Source of the DNA: Dactylonectria macrodidyma
Taxonomy: Eukaryota; Ascomycota; Sordariomycetes; Hypocreales; Nectriaceae
Reading direction: 5' to 3'
Length of the DNA: 64,000 nt
Assembly: GCA_020744425.1 (NCBI GenBank)
Contig: JAGMUV010000003.1
Location: forward strand, 3,472,001 to 3,536,000
The notes under the pieces are model-generated. The model searched no databases, had not been told where the DNA came from, and saw nothing but the letters and a program-made list of their open reading frames with translations. Both the position numbers and the translations under genes were made by a program. This document shows, one piece after another, positions 11,621 through 23,536 of this stretch (positions are counted from its first letter, which is position 1; every line of letters starts with the position of its first letter).

Positions 11621-12959
11621 GGTGCAGGGCGGGGGCGGTCGGCGAGAAGCCAGCGGAAAAACCGCAAAACAAAGCGATCAAGTCATAAAACGGAGGGTTT
11701 TGAGTCGAAATCGGTGGTTTTTGGGATGCAAAAGGCCCCGTAGAGGGCTTGTTTCGATGGCAGCGTAGTCGGGCTCGATGGGGTGACGTTGGGGTTTGTT
11801 TTGCCGCGAAGATTTTTCGCCTGGGTTTGCAAGGGCACTGAGAGAGATGAGAGGTGGTGCTGCGTGCCCAAACCGTAAGCGCAGAAGAGGACGAGGGAGG
11901 CAGTAGGTGGAGGACCGTGCTGGGGCAAAGTCACTCTTCAGCAGAGTTTTGGTGGTGAGGTACCGACGGCGCTCGGACCACTGTCTCCTTTTTTTTATGT
12001 TCTAGGGGGGACATTCACTCTGGGCGGCCAGAATTGTTTGTCCGTAGTGGGAAAACGTGCAGCCAGGCGCACCGTCAGCCAAGGCATCCCGCCCCCGCGT
12101 GCACGACTCAGTGAGCAGACGGTAGCGCCTGTAGCACTCCCAATCAGGCCTAACCCGCCTGTCAGCGCTGACTGCCACTGGACGCCCAGCACGCTTTTAG
12201 GCGGGGATTTTGCCCATGACGCCTACAGTTAGTGACTGGCAGCTCACCACGTCTTGGCTGCCACAGGCAACCGCCTACGTAACAGACGGTGTGTTTGGAT
12301 CGTTCATCCTCTCGGCTCTAGGGAAACGCCGGTCCCGGCTGCGACCTCGCCTCTTCAAGTAACCGGGTAAGGTTGAGGTACCAATGATTGGTGCTGTCGC
12401 GAACTTTTACATGGCCTCATGCTGGTGCATCAGGCACAGCCACCATCGAAAGCTTGATCGACCCTGCAGCTGCGATGTGTGCTGAAAGAGGAAATATCTT
12501 AAAGCTGGGGAGAAGATTACGGCTGCTATGGAAAGCGCATATCACGCGCATACCCGCGAAGCTACCATTGAAGTGGATGAGCTTCGCAATTGCTCCGTTT
12601 CAATTCAATCCGTTCCACCCCAGGCATTCACACCGTAAATCACCGTTTCTCACATAACTGACATGGCCCGTGCGCACCAGTCAGGTCGCCGACGACTCCG
12701 TTTCATCATCTCCAGCCCCTCCGTTATTACCCCTCGGCCAATACGGTTTCCCCTTCCATCATCAGGCGGAACGGGCTCGACGAAATTCAGCCTTATCACG
12801 ACCTCACTCTCACAACCACCGGCCTACAGCTCGCAACTCCACGAACCACCGAAACCCGCCCTCGAGAACCTTTGCTGAGCCTCTCCCGTCCCGAAACTCG
12901 CCCTAACAGCGGACTCTCCTCGTTTCCCCGTGTGCCTGCAAAGCCGCAACTCCGTCACC
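11621..12959. other. Divergent promoter region EPL1 / CNB1
   Basis: This 1.34 kb region lies between two divergent genes. The CNB1-proximal 300 nt are strongly CT-rich, as expected of a leader. The centre holds GC-rich blocks around 12050-12200. No RNA gene or coding segment was recognised. Confidence 0.5.
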
Positions 12960-13816
12960 ATGGGCAACACCACCAGCGCAGTCTTGGACAACATCGTCCA
13001 GGGGTCTAACTGTGAGCACATGCCCGTTCTTACCTGACCGTAATGGAAGCCTTTGGGACTCCGCGCTGAGACCTCGCAGTCGACCGAGAGGAAGTTGATC
13101 GCTTGCGAAAGCGTTTCATGAAGCTAGACAAGGTGCGCTGTTGCCAGCCCCCGCCCCTTTTGCCTCGAACCGACTGGACTATATACTCGCTGAAGATATA
13201 ACAATGCTGATATACCTAGGACAACTCCGGCACGATCGAGCGCGACGAGTTCCTCAGTCTCCCCCAGATCTCCTCCAATCCCCTCGCCACAAGGTAGCGC
13301 CTCGCTCTGTCCAACGTGCCTCCAATTCCTCTACATCCCAAGCTGACAAATCCTCTTCCTCACCCTGCAGAATGATCGCCATCTTCGATGAGGACGGCGG
13401 TGGTGACGTCGACTTCCAGGAGTTCGTTACCGGCCTGAGCGCCTTCAGCAGCAAGGGAAATAAGGAGCAGAAGCTGCAGTTTGCCTTCAAAGTCTACGAT
13501 ATCGACCGCGACGGCTACATCAGCAACGGCGAGCTCTTCATCGTCCTGAAGATGATGGTCGGCAGCAACCTCAAGGACCAGCAGCTCCAGCAAATCGTCG
13601 ATAAGACCATCATGGAGGCCGACCTAGACAAGGACGGCAAGATTAGCTTCGAGGAATTCACCAAGATGGTCGAGAACACCGATGTCAGCATGAGTATGAC
13701 TCTTGGTGAGTGCCACTCGACATCTCGCAGACGGAGAAATTGGTGCCCCTGAGGCTCTTCGCTGCAGCTGAATGGGAATGTGAATGCTAATCAACCTATT
13801 TACAGATCAGTTCTAA
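12960..13816 (+). CDS. CNB1: Calcineurin regulatory subunit B
   Basis: Ca2+-binding regulatory subunit of the protein phosphatase calcineurin, which activates Crz1-type stress signalling. Five exons, 12960-13011, 13080-13132, 13220-13293, 13371-13705 and 13806-13816, give exactly 174 residues, the usual length. The start MGNTTS is a myristoylation signal. Four EF-hands are readable: [13 protein letters not shown] (about 34-45), [13 protein letters not shown] (66-77), [13 protein letters not shown] (103-114) and [13 protein letters not shown] (144-155). The last exon encodes only the final residues QF plus one split codon. No EF-hand calcium-ligand residue is lost. Confidence 0.97.
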
Positions 13817-16800
13817 TCATGACCAAAAATGCTTCACGGGATCGGGAGTCGGGGATAGGGATGGTAGCTCGCGAGGCCACACGTTTTTGACAAGAAGGAC
13901 AGACTGGTGTGTAGAGCACCTATCGGATTTTAGCAGCATCACGATCATGAATTCACGCATTCGGCATACAACATTTTGCCTTCGCAGCGTCTTCCGCGGC
14001 CATGTCACGATTCCAAGCCCTAGGTGATACGTCGGATAGAAGCGGAAGAAACATATGGGCGTTAGATACGGCTGGCGGGGTATTTTGGGCATCAATCCTA
14101 TCCATCGGTAAAATGGAGGAGGATTTGGCGATGATTCAATATGGCACTGGAAAATCAAGGCCTTCGTTGCCACCTTCAGAACTGGCTCATCCCACACGGG
14201 TGATCTCATATGTTTGGCCGGCTTACGTTGACATTCTGATCATAGTGACGGATTCTATAATTGCATAGACAGTATGACGGCTCGGTGCGTTGAACCGGAG
14301 CTATGTCTGAAGCCTTCTCACCGCTCGTCACCTAACGTGGCCGAGCTGAGGATGATGAACATCCATCGTACAGTGAACCGAAACTACCCAATTACATCTT
14401 AGCTAACATGACGTCTTACAATGAACGCCCCCTGTTTTGGTCGTGACCGTCACTATCATTCTTGCCGGGCCGTCACACACCAACATTATCCGGTCAAGCA
14501 GCTCTCGAGCGCCGCCGACGCCATCTGAGACAAGCCACGACACTCCCGGTCCGCGTGACAGCCGTCAAAGGGGTTAAGGCTGTGGGGGTTTAAAGAGTCC
14601 CGACCGCCTGGGACCGAGTTGCAAGCATCTGCCGTCGATCGGGTTTCGCAGCTCCCGGCTGATCGTGATTACTGGGCCTGATTGTACATAGTGCAGGGCT
14701 CATCTCATCTGCCGGCGTGCCAGATGCTGCAGTGTGCGCATAGTAGCTTCCGGCGGGAACTAAAGAAAAAACATACGATTCTAAGACAGTGCTTCCCTAC
14801 CACCATCACAATAGTGACCCATTGATTTGGTAACTTCAGCCATACTCGCATCACATCTAAGACCCTCCTTCTGCAGGTCCTACCCTTCCACCGTGGAAGT
14901 GCGATGGCTTGGTCACACGCTCAGCTCTTCCAAGTCTCTCCTCAGTCACACGGAGTGGTAGCGGTGTGGCTGAGACATTGCATGGTTCAAGACTCCCAGA
15001 TTCAAAAGACGTGTCAGCATGTATGAGCGCGTGTCGTTCCTTGACGTGGAAGTGCCAGCATCACATTTGCTTTGCGTGACAAGCATGTTAGCTTCAGCTT
15101 GCCTAGCAACGTAGATCGGCAAGTCCAGAGAAGCCGGCTCTGTGGCCCTATGGGATTGTGAGGCGACCATCCAGCTGAAGGGAATTTGTCATGATGAGGC
15201 GTGTGGGGGACGAAGCAAGGACATTGCATGAAAAGCAAACAACTTAGAAACGTAATGGGACGGCGGAAACATGGCTAGGGTATGTTTTCTCGACTCACAA
15301 GAATATCGGGAATCCTGAACTGCGAGGGTTTCTAGCGCTATCATTCCATCCAACGAGGTCGTTGCGACATTGAGAACGTCTGCCAAACGACATCCTGCTT
15401 CGGCGCCGGGCCTCCCCACACTGTCAAACCGAGACTGTGGAACTGCGCCTCATGATGTAGGGATGTTGGCGGGTTCCCAATAGTCTGGGTGAGGCGTTTA
15501 GATCTGCCCAATGGGAAAACATTTCGAGTCAGCTCTAAGTCTCCGGCTTGTCTCGCAGCAAGAGGATTCTCTGCCAGGCGCCTAGGGATAAAGTAGTTAG
15601 TTGTGACGTTCATGTGAGGGAGGATTCTAAGACAAAGCCGGCTTGGTGCCAGCTTAGGGGGAACCCGAGTCCCCAAGGACTTGTGACACGTCAAATTCAA
15701 GGCTGACAACGCCACAGCCCGTACAACAGGGCGGCGGTCCTAGATTCTAGGATAGTTGGAGCATACCCAAGGGGTGTGCATCAGTGACCAGCCAGTCGGG
15801 GATGCTGTTGACGTGCAAGCCACCCGCTTGTCCAGGTGATACGTCAGATCCCGCGAGACGGGGCGAGCGATGCCTGGGGTTGCTCCTGGGGTTTGAGGGA
15901 GGGGTGGGAAACAAAGCAAAAAGTCGAGGCTCAACAGGGCTAGAATCCCACACATCCCGGATTGCTTCATTTTGCGAATGTCGAATGCTACTATACAAAG
16001 CGTCCCTAGGGAATTTTATGTTCAGCTACTACGCCGGTTCCTAGTCTTTGTGCCTTGCTTGGGGAGCTTTGCCTGGCACCTATGTTTGGGGGCGTGGCCG
16101 TAGTTACAATATGACCTATCATATTTGGAACCCTTGGAATGTTGGCTTCGCTTGCCCGGCGGGCTGGGACTGGTAGACTAAACAACTTCGAGCAAGGGGT
16201 GCTAGATAGTCAGGATGCGGGAGACTACCTCCCGAGATCTACAGGCCGCTGGTGTGTGCCTCTGGCGTGTTCGCTGGTCGAATCTCCGTTCCGTGTAAGT
16301 GAAGCGGTCAGCGGCATTAGATCAGTGGCACAGATTAATGACATAACTCAGACTCACACAGACACAAATCTTTCCTGTCACAATGACAGGCTCGCTCCCA
16401 CCTCTACTTCTCAAACAAGAAGCGAAATTATGCGCCAAAGCAAAAGGGGGCATGGAAGAGGAAAAAGCAATTGTCAGTCTTCTAGCATGTCGAATCGCTC
16501 ATTGGTTACCGGCATCCGCTCTGCCGGGACTCTTAGGAGCTGACCCGCGCACTACTGATGCAGCCCATCCCACCAGCACCGTGAAAAGGGTGCCAAGTCA
16601 GTGATAGTGGCAGCAACCATGCTATGTTAGTGGCAGAGTATTTGCTTCTGCCTTGTCAGGTTTGTCGTGACCATGGTTCATGCTGTAGGTGAATGGTGAC
16701 GAAGGTGATGTGCTAGGAGTGAGGCTGAGGCCCCATGATCCAATAACAAGGGCATTGACATGGTGGAGTGGACTTGGACGATATGTCGGTTCTGTTGAGT

Positions 16801-17915
16801 TATGTGCAAAGGGCGCCAGTGCAAGCGAAGGTGGGGAGAGGAGAGGACAACAGCGAGTGGCAGAACAAGAAACGAGAAGAAACCAAGGCTAGGGGAAAAT
16901 AAGGCAGAGGCGAGACAGACAAATGCCACCATCTCCAGCTTGACAAGGGGGAGACAGACGGGAAGCTGGGGGTCAGGGCTAGAACATCCCCCGAGCCAGG
17001 ATCGAGTCAGGAAGGCGGTGGACGGTTGGCTCAGATTGATGCCTGATGAGATATCGATTCACGAAAATGATCGTCGGTATCGGCGGACCCTATCACCAAG
17101 CTCTGTACGATCCCATGATGGACCATGGCGCAGGGTGTATCCCTTGCGGTCTTGTGCGCTTTTGTGCCCCTAAGCCCCCTTCCGCCGTCGTCTTCATTTT
17201 GCCAGCGGCACAGCGAGCAAAGGGAAACAACGCGATTTGCCATCAGCGTCAGCCGCACTTGCGCAGCGTCGCATCGGTAAGGAGCAACGTGATCGACGGC
17301 GCGATCGCCCACCCCTCCCCCGATTCTCCGCAGCCGCGAGCCGGGGGTGTTTGATTGGCAGCCGGCTTCACTGTTGGGCAAGGCGAGGGGCGACAGTTGT
17401 GTCTAGGCCCGTCGGGTTGAATTGGGCTCTGAGTCTGCGGAGGTTCGGCGTTGTCGGTTGAAAGGAGTGAACCAGATGGTTGTTCCCGTTGGGCACTTGC
17501 AACCACTACCAAGGCAGCGTCTCAAGGTAGCGTGTGGGTGCGTGGTGGATGGGGTTGAAAGATAATTAGTCCATATCTCAGGATCAACTAGAACATGGGG
17601 ATGACGCTGGTCAAGAAGAGGCCGGCAAAAGAGTCTGGAAGAAGATGCATTGGAGAAATACATGGTGGGGGCAATGTGTTGAGGAAGAAGAGGGAGAAAA
17701 AATATAGTCACGTTGGTAATGACGGGTATGACCGGTAGGTGCGCATCGACCCCTTGGTGTTCCTTCCTGCCTTCCCTTTCTCGATGTGTCATCACGCATA
17801 CCTGAGGCCAATGGAACTCCAGACTGAACAAAGTCGGTAAGACCTAACCCAACCCAAACTGCCCCTTCCAGTTTCCTTGCAAATGACGGACATTTTCATC
17901 GATGAGACTCTGCAT

Positions 17916-18230
17916 CTAGGTACCTAGGTAAGCAACCCCCTGCATACTCCCTTGGTACATGTGACTTTACCTCCCTACATGAGTACCTACCTGCGTGAGC
18001 CAACTGCAGTTGCATTGGTTTCAAGGCCTGGGACATTAGTAACTACCAACGGCCTGCAGCAAGTAAGGCGGCGGCACGGTTGGTATAAGGACGCAGATAG
18101 GTACGAATGGGGAGTTAGGCAAAGTAATTAGATAGGTGGCAGTAAGCAGGAGGTAGGTACAGTACTTTCCTTGCCTAAGTTAGTCCCAAGTAAATACCAT
18201 AGGTACCTGTAGTAATTGGTCAACCTCCCT
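17916..18230. repeat. Cluster of TAGGTACCTA-type palindromic motifs
   Basis: CTAGGTACCTAG and the overlapping TACCTAGGTA are perfect palindromes at 17916-17930. Further TACCTACC, ATAGGTAC, GTAGGTAC and TAGGTACC copies occur at about 17980, 18098, 18150 and 18200. Similar motifs recur in other gaps of this window (7707-7722, 58040-58130). Confidence 0.7.
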
Positions 18231-19084
18231 TAACCTCCGTCACATCCGCCAAGGACCCCATGTCAAGGATCAACCCTTTCGTCCAGCCCAACTGCCGAAA
18301 CAAAGATACTCGACCTTGACTGGCCGCTCTGTCGATGTTGACGCTGTTTATTTCTCGCAGGATCGCGCACGCGTACATGTTCCCCGTGGCCCACCATCTC
18401 TACAGTAATATGTACTAAGTACAGTACTAATGTATCTCATTCTGACCGAGCCCAGGTTCACTGCGGCCGCCCTGCATCAGCGTACAGAGAGCCATGCAGA
18501 TTGGAACACTCCCAGCTGTCTGACATCGGCCAACTCCAAACAACCCCTCCCCTTGCCGGAGCCCCCCGCCAATCATTCTCGCTGGTGGCAGGGGTTGACC
18601 CGATACGATATGTACGACTGTGTAATGCGTAAATTGAGAGGGGCTGAGAATGCCCATGCTCAAGAGCGGGGGTTAAATGAGAGAGGAGTGTGAGAGAGAA
18701 TGTGAGAGACAGGATACTACTGAGAAGGGCTGGAGAAAAAAAAAAGCAGGGTCATAGAAATACCCCGAAAAAGGCGGGTGAGAAAGGAAATGCCAAGGGT
18801 AATTTACATGGAGCAAATGGATAATGGGCTTGGGTCTCGAATAATCTGACGTGTTGCGCCTTGGACTGTGCATCCTGCTTGCACGTTCGGGTATCTGAGC
18901 TTCCCGAGGTGAATTTGACGCTTCAACATGCGCCAAATTCTGGGGCGCGTCAGTTGGTGTCTCCAATGCTGTACATAGTATGTAGAACCTCCGTACGGAC
19001 TATTACAGTGCCAATGTGACCAAGATTTGTTCAATTGTGTAGCAACATCCTTGTTATTTTATCCGTGGGTTTTCTGCATCGAGT

Positions 19085-19130
19085 GTGTGTGTGTGCTTTG
19101 CAGGTGGTGTGTGTCCGTGTGTGTCCGCGT
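19085..19130 (+). repeat. GT-rich microsatellite
   Basis: Interrupted TG dinucleotide runs (TGTGTGTGTGTG then GTGTGTGTCC units) lie in the large gene-free stretch. Confidence 0.75.
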
Positions 19131-20303
19131 CCTCCGTCCTTCCGTCATCCGCAATACCCCGGCAATCAAAACATATCAGGTACCTGCATGAGTTGCTACG
19201 CTGGATACCCGTTGCGCGTTTGATTACTGCTACCTCAAAGTACCTGACGTGGTATCCGTACAGAGTACTTGAAGCCATGTAACCAGACCTAAGCCCCCCC
19301 CTCACTTAGCCGTGGCTGCCCCATGACTCAGAAGCGATGGGCATCACAGGCCAGAGATGAGGTACCGTCGCATCGTTGACAAATTAATAAGGTTTTCTTG
19401 CTTCGCAGAACGAGGTGGGTTGAGCTGGAATAGAAACAGGGAAACCTTGACGAGGGTGACATTTGCTCTCTCGTACTGCCGAGTACGCAGTACGACACCC
19501 TAGGTGCACTAACTGCAGAGCTGCAGTAGACTCTCTCACCATCTCCACTACCCACTACCTCTAGTCCGTAGTCACAACGGGCCTTAGCCTAACCCCGTCT
19601 AGGAAAGGCCTGCTTCGACATGTGTGAACGGGAATTGCTACTATTCTCGTTGGCCCTGGCCCTGCCTTCAACACACACACTGCCTTTTGTTAGCGAGTTT
19701 CCATTTCCTGACTGACCTTACCTAGACTATCCCTTCCAGCCTCGTCTCCGCTCTCTAGCCTCCACTCGCCGCCATCCGCCAGCCGCCAGCCTCCCGCCCT
19801 TGCCCGATTTCGACACTTTTGGGATCTCCGAGCTTCCTCCTTCCTCTGTCGACATATTTCTTGCATCTTGGACCGCCAGTACTTAGGTAGCTGCAGTGGG
19901 TGGCGCGGGAATATCCGGCATCAAGTGCATCGGAAGAATGTCGAATGTCATGCACAGATGGACAGGCACATGAGGGCGAAGGAATGACTGAAACCAGGGC
20001 CTATTGTTGATATCGGTACCGAAAATATACAGAGATATGAAGAGAGGGAAAACTGGTTCCCGGTGTCCATTTTCGGCTCTGAGCTTATGTCTATGCCCAA
20101 CATCCCTCCATGTCTGTCTGTCAACTTACACCCACGCACTAACATACAAACAACCCAACATCGGTCCGCCACGCCGAGTCACACACCCCCCCTCCCCCAA
20201 GTAGTCACGGCCCAAAGCCAAGCACATCAAGGATTAAGGATTCTTCAAGATGTCATGTCAAAGGAAAGAAGAGAAAAAAAAGAAACGAAAAAGGGCTTAT
20301 AGT

Positions 20304-20327
20304 TTTTGCCTCACCTTTTGCCTCACC
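20304..20327 (+). repeat. 12-bp tandem repeat TTTTGCCTCACC x2
   Basis: Two exact head-to-tail copies are followed by a partial third (TTTTGGG). It is a small tandem duplication in non-coding DNA. Confidence 0.8.
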
Positions 20328-22047
20328 TTTTGGGAACCCCCTCACCCTCCCCTCCCCTTTTTGCCCTCCTTGGACACGCCCCCAGGATAACAGAGACCTG
20401 AACCCACAGCGCCAACCCCCTTCCCCCTCTCCTTTCCCAGCATGCAGTAGCTACAGGTTCCGCACTTTTGTAGTCAACATCAAAGCTCCCTCGGAGAAAC
20501 AGGAAGTAAGAAAAAAGGAAGGGGAGGGGGGGCCTTCAAGAAACCAAGAGAGGGTGGGAGGGGCCCTGCTACTCCATCGGGCGCGGAGACAGGGAGAGAC
20601 GCGTTCGCAAGAGATCCAGCTCACTTTGTCACGGATGGCACTCCATCCGTTAATGGGGGAATCGGAATGCAGATGTGGATGTGGATGTGGCCCAGTAGGT
20701 GCGTTGGCCGACACGCGGTAGCGTGCCTTCTTGCCCTCCTCCAGAACCCTCAAGTCCCTTGTTCCCTGCTCCTTTCTTGGTGGTTTGTTTTCCCAGGTTC
20801 CAGGTTCCAGGTTCCATTGCCGTCCGGAACCAACGATTTGCTGTCCTCTCTCATCGTCGCGCGCTAGAAACAGCCAGGACGACCGTGTGTGCTTCACAAT
20901 TCATCCAACAGCGTGATCAAAGTTGGGCACGAACCGAATGACACGCCATAGCCAAAGTCACACCTCCATCATCAGTTCTGGTGGAACCCCAAAGTCTGAC
21001 TCAAGCCACCCCCCAAACGAACCAGGTTGACTGTAACAGTAGATAGTATTCGTACACTATGTAGTAACATTGGAATTAGTCCCAATCCTCCGTGTATCTC
21101 GTCATGTCTGTCCTAAGGTATACAGTGAGTCTTGACAAAACGCCTCATCCAGCTTCATTCCTAGAGCACCGCCCAGCCCGTGAGGACTTTCCAAGGCTTG
21201 CCCATCATCAACCCCCAATATTGGCCTCAGAGGCTCAGCCCGCTCCGTCCCATCTAGGCCCTGTAGATAATATACAACAAGTAAAATCTATACCGAGTGT
21301 TGGAAAACAAACCCCACTTCTTTGACCGACTTGTGTCTCGCCGCGGTCAGAGTACGACGCAAAATCAACGCCTTGTCTGTGAATCATTACCAGCACGCCC
21401 ATTCCGCCGCCGCCCGATGCCCTTTTCCCGTCCGTCCCCGATCCTCCTGCCCGACCCTGTTTACCATGTGCCTAGCCGTTCCCCGGTAGCCCTTGTCCTG
21501 CCGTCGTGATCGGTCTGCTGTATACATGTGTCCCTAGCAAAGCGCCAAGAGAGTCCAGCAAGAACCATTGAAGGAAATCGTGAACCCGGAGATGGGGTGA
21601 CATTCATGACATCAGCCGGGGCTCGTTGCTTTTCTTGCCACCATGCCGAAGGGAGATCCAGCGACAGGGGGGGACAAAGCAAGGAGCAAAAAAAGATGGG
21701 CAAAGCAAAAACAAAAACAACATAAAAAGAAACAAAACAAAAAGAAGAAGTCAGCCTTTCAAACTCCATCTCGTCCCAATTGCCCAACATCCGGTCCAGC
21801 CGCTAAGCGCAACTAGGGTGAAGTAGCATTTCTGCGCAAAAATCCAAAATGTAGTGACGGGGGCGTTGGGCGGGAAGCGCAGTGGCGCAATCACAGCCGC
21901 CGTCTCCCCGCTCGCTCTAGTGTCCAGGAATTGAACGCAGTCGCATCGAGTTGGCTATGTGGTGCTCGAGGGGTTGTGTGAGACATACATGGGCCAACCC
22001 TGGTTCTTGGGGCCTCCAGATCAATAGTCACTGGAGTGTCCACAACC

Positions 22048-23283
22048 TCAGCGAGACCCGCCACTACCGCTTGCCTCCTCTGAGGCTTCGTAGAGATCGA
22101 GACAATCTTCGAGTACTGCGGCGATCGTGTTAGTTGCGCAGGGGCTTGGGTAGTTGAAGCTATCACACATACCAGCCGTAATTTGCTCCTCCCACACCCC
22201 GTATTGGTAGTCGACCAGTCCATGACGCTCGATGCCGTCGCATAATCGTATCAGCTCGCTACCCATCTTCTTTATCATAGATTTAGACATGGCGGACTGG
22301 GCCCTTGAGGGTTGTTGTGACGATATCATCAACTCAATCTGTCGGTGGCCTAGGGCCAACCATGCGTGGTTAAAGTCGTTCCAGAGCTTTATCCTGTCAG
22401 CGTGGAGGTTGGTGTCATCGAGGTTCAGGCCTGCCCGAGTCCTGTCAGCCACGTCGTCCCTTCGTGTCCCATCTCTCCGTTAAAAGAAGCAAAAATACAT
22501 ACCAAGATCAGCCACCTGGGTCAACAACCAGTTGGAGACGCTCAACAGTGTCTCGGATGCGCTCTCAAGAGACCCGGCGACAATCTCTTGAAAGATGGTC
22601 CCCAGTTGTCGCTGGTAGTTGACCCACTTCTCCTCGAGGGCGCCCTCCGCATAGTCGTGATCCTCAGTCATGGAGACATCAGCGCTCGCTGGTGTCTGCT
22701 GCATTCCGCTCACACTCGACATGTTCCCGGCGTAGCCCATCTGAGTGTTTTGTTGGTATACATTGGCGGATGCGCCGGAGCCCTGGGCCGGCTGTTGTAA
22801 ACCCTGTCCGCCGGCGCCTCCAGCCTCGGATCCAAAGTATGTCGAGGCAACATCTGGCGTCATCATCTGCATGGCAGCGGGCTGCCTCGATCCAAACTGC
22901 TGCGCATCGTAGACGGGCGTTTGCGTGCTCGGTTGAGCCACGTTGTACATCATGGTCGCGGCATTACCATAACCACCGAATCCCTGTGTTTGCTGGCGAG
23001 AGTCTGCGCCATACTCAGACCCGTAGGCCATGGCTGCTGCCGGCATATTCGCTGTCGAGAAGGATGCCGTCGGTTCTTGGTAGTATGTGTTGTAGTTACC
23101 CGCACCTCCCATGCCTCGCGCCGGTGACGGGGACGTGTTTATAGGAGCCGGGCGATATCTATCGTTGGAGCTTGCAGCTAGCGTGCGCCGTTGCTGGGAA
23201 GGATCGTGAAGAGGGTATCTTTGGTTGGAAGCTGGATGAACCGGCTGCTCATTCTGCCTCCTCATTCGATTCGAGTTGTCCAT
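22048..23283 (-). CDS. Conserved fungal Q/G/A-rich protein with helical C-terminal domain, function unknown
   Basis: Three exons, 23283-22503, 22430-22173 and 22115-22048, give 368 residues in one frame. The start MDNSNRMRRQNEQ is the first ATG; the reading frame continues upstream only with non-ATG codons. Residues 1-210 are low-complexity (Gly/Gln/Ala/Ser/Tyr/Met) like a prion-like or activation region. Residues about 225-355 form a conserved-looking helical domain (ALEEKWVNYQRQLGTIFQEI, WLLTQVADLGLNLDD, FNHAWLALGHRQIELM, WEEQITAVLEDCLDLYE). No DNA-binding motif is visible. Intron 2 (57 nt) is stop-free and a multiple of three. An intron in the 5' leader is likely (23536-23424). The layout suggests a nuclear or RNP regulator, but that is inference only. 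Confidence 0.75.
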
Positions 23284-23423
23284 GCCACGGAGACCTTGGT
23301 TGCCACACGACTCCAACGTCGACCCCAGCCGATGGGTGGCCGGCAACGAAGCGGAGTGTACAGCGGCCAGTTTGGATCACCGGGGGTTTCGTACAATAAT
23401 GCAAAGTTTTTTCGTCGAGGAGA

Positions 23424-23536
23424 CTGAAATGTGTTCAGCAAAGAGAATAATAACACGGGCGACGTCGAGGAGCGTGAGCAGTCCGGCGACAGGATACTGG
23501 AGGGGCTACCGCGGGGTTGTATGAAATCAAACCCAC
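23424..23536 (-). other. Probable 5'-leader intron of the 22048-23283 gene
   Basis: On the minus strand CCAAG|GTGGGT gives a donor, and TTTGCTGAACACATTTCAG gives a textbook branch site (GCTGAAC) and acceptor 113 nt later. It lies 140 nt upstream of the ATG. An ATG at 23579 would open a short upstream ORF across this junction that ends before the main start. Confidence 0.5.

Larger units (their letters stand above)
13817..22047. other. 8.2 kb gene-free stretch between two convergent genes
   Basis: No ORF here has a recognisable domain, codon pattern or consistent splice structure. Contents seen: a cluster of TAGGTACCTA-type palindromes (17916-18230), a GT-rich microsatellite (about 19085-19130), a 12-bp tandem repeat (20304-20327), a triple 8-bp repeat of CCAGGTTC (20794-20818), A-rich tracts (21700-21755), and CT-rich leader-like blocks around 19730-19860. 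A 76-codon minus-strand ORF at 15970-15740 begins with a signal-peptide-like segment but is otherwise unsupported. No tRNA or spliceosomal RNA was recognised by eye. Confidence 0.5.

Noticed and set aside
23284..23346. Upstream extension of the Q-rich protein by 21 codons
   Set aside because: The extended frame begins with TTG rather than ATG; the first ATG in frame is at 23283.
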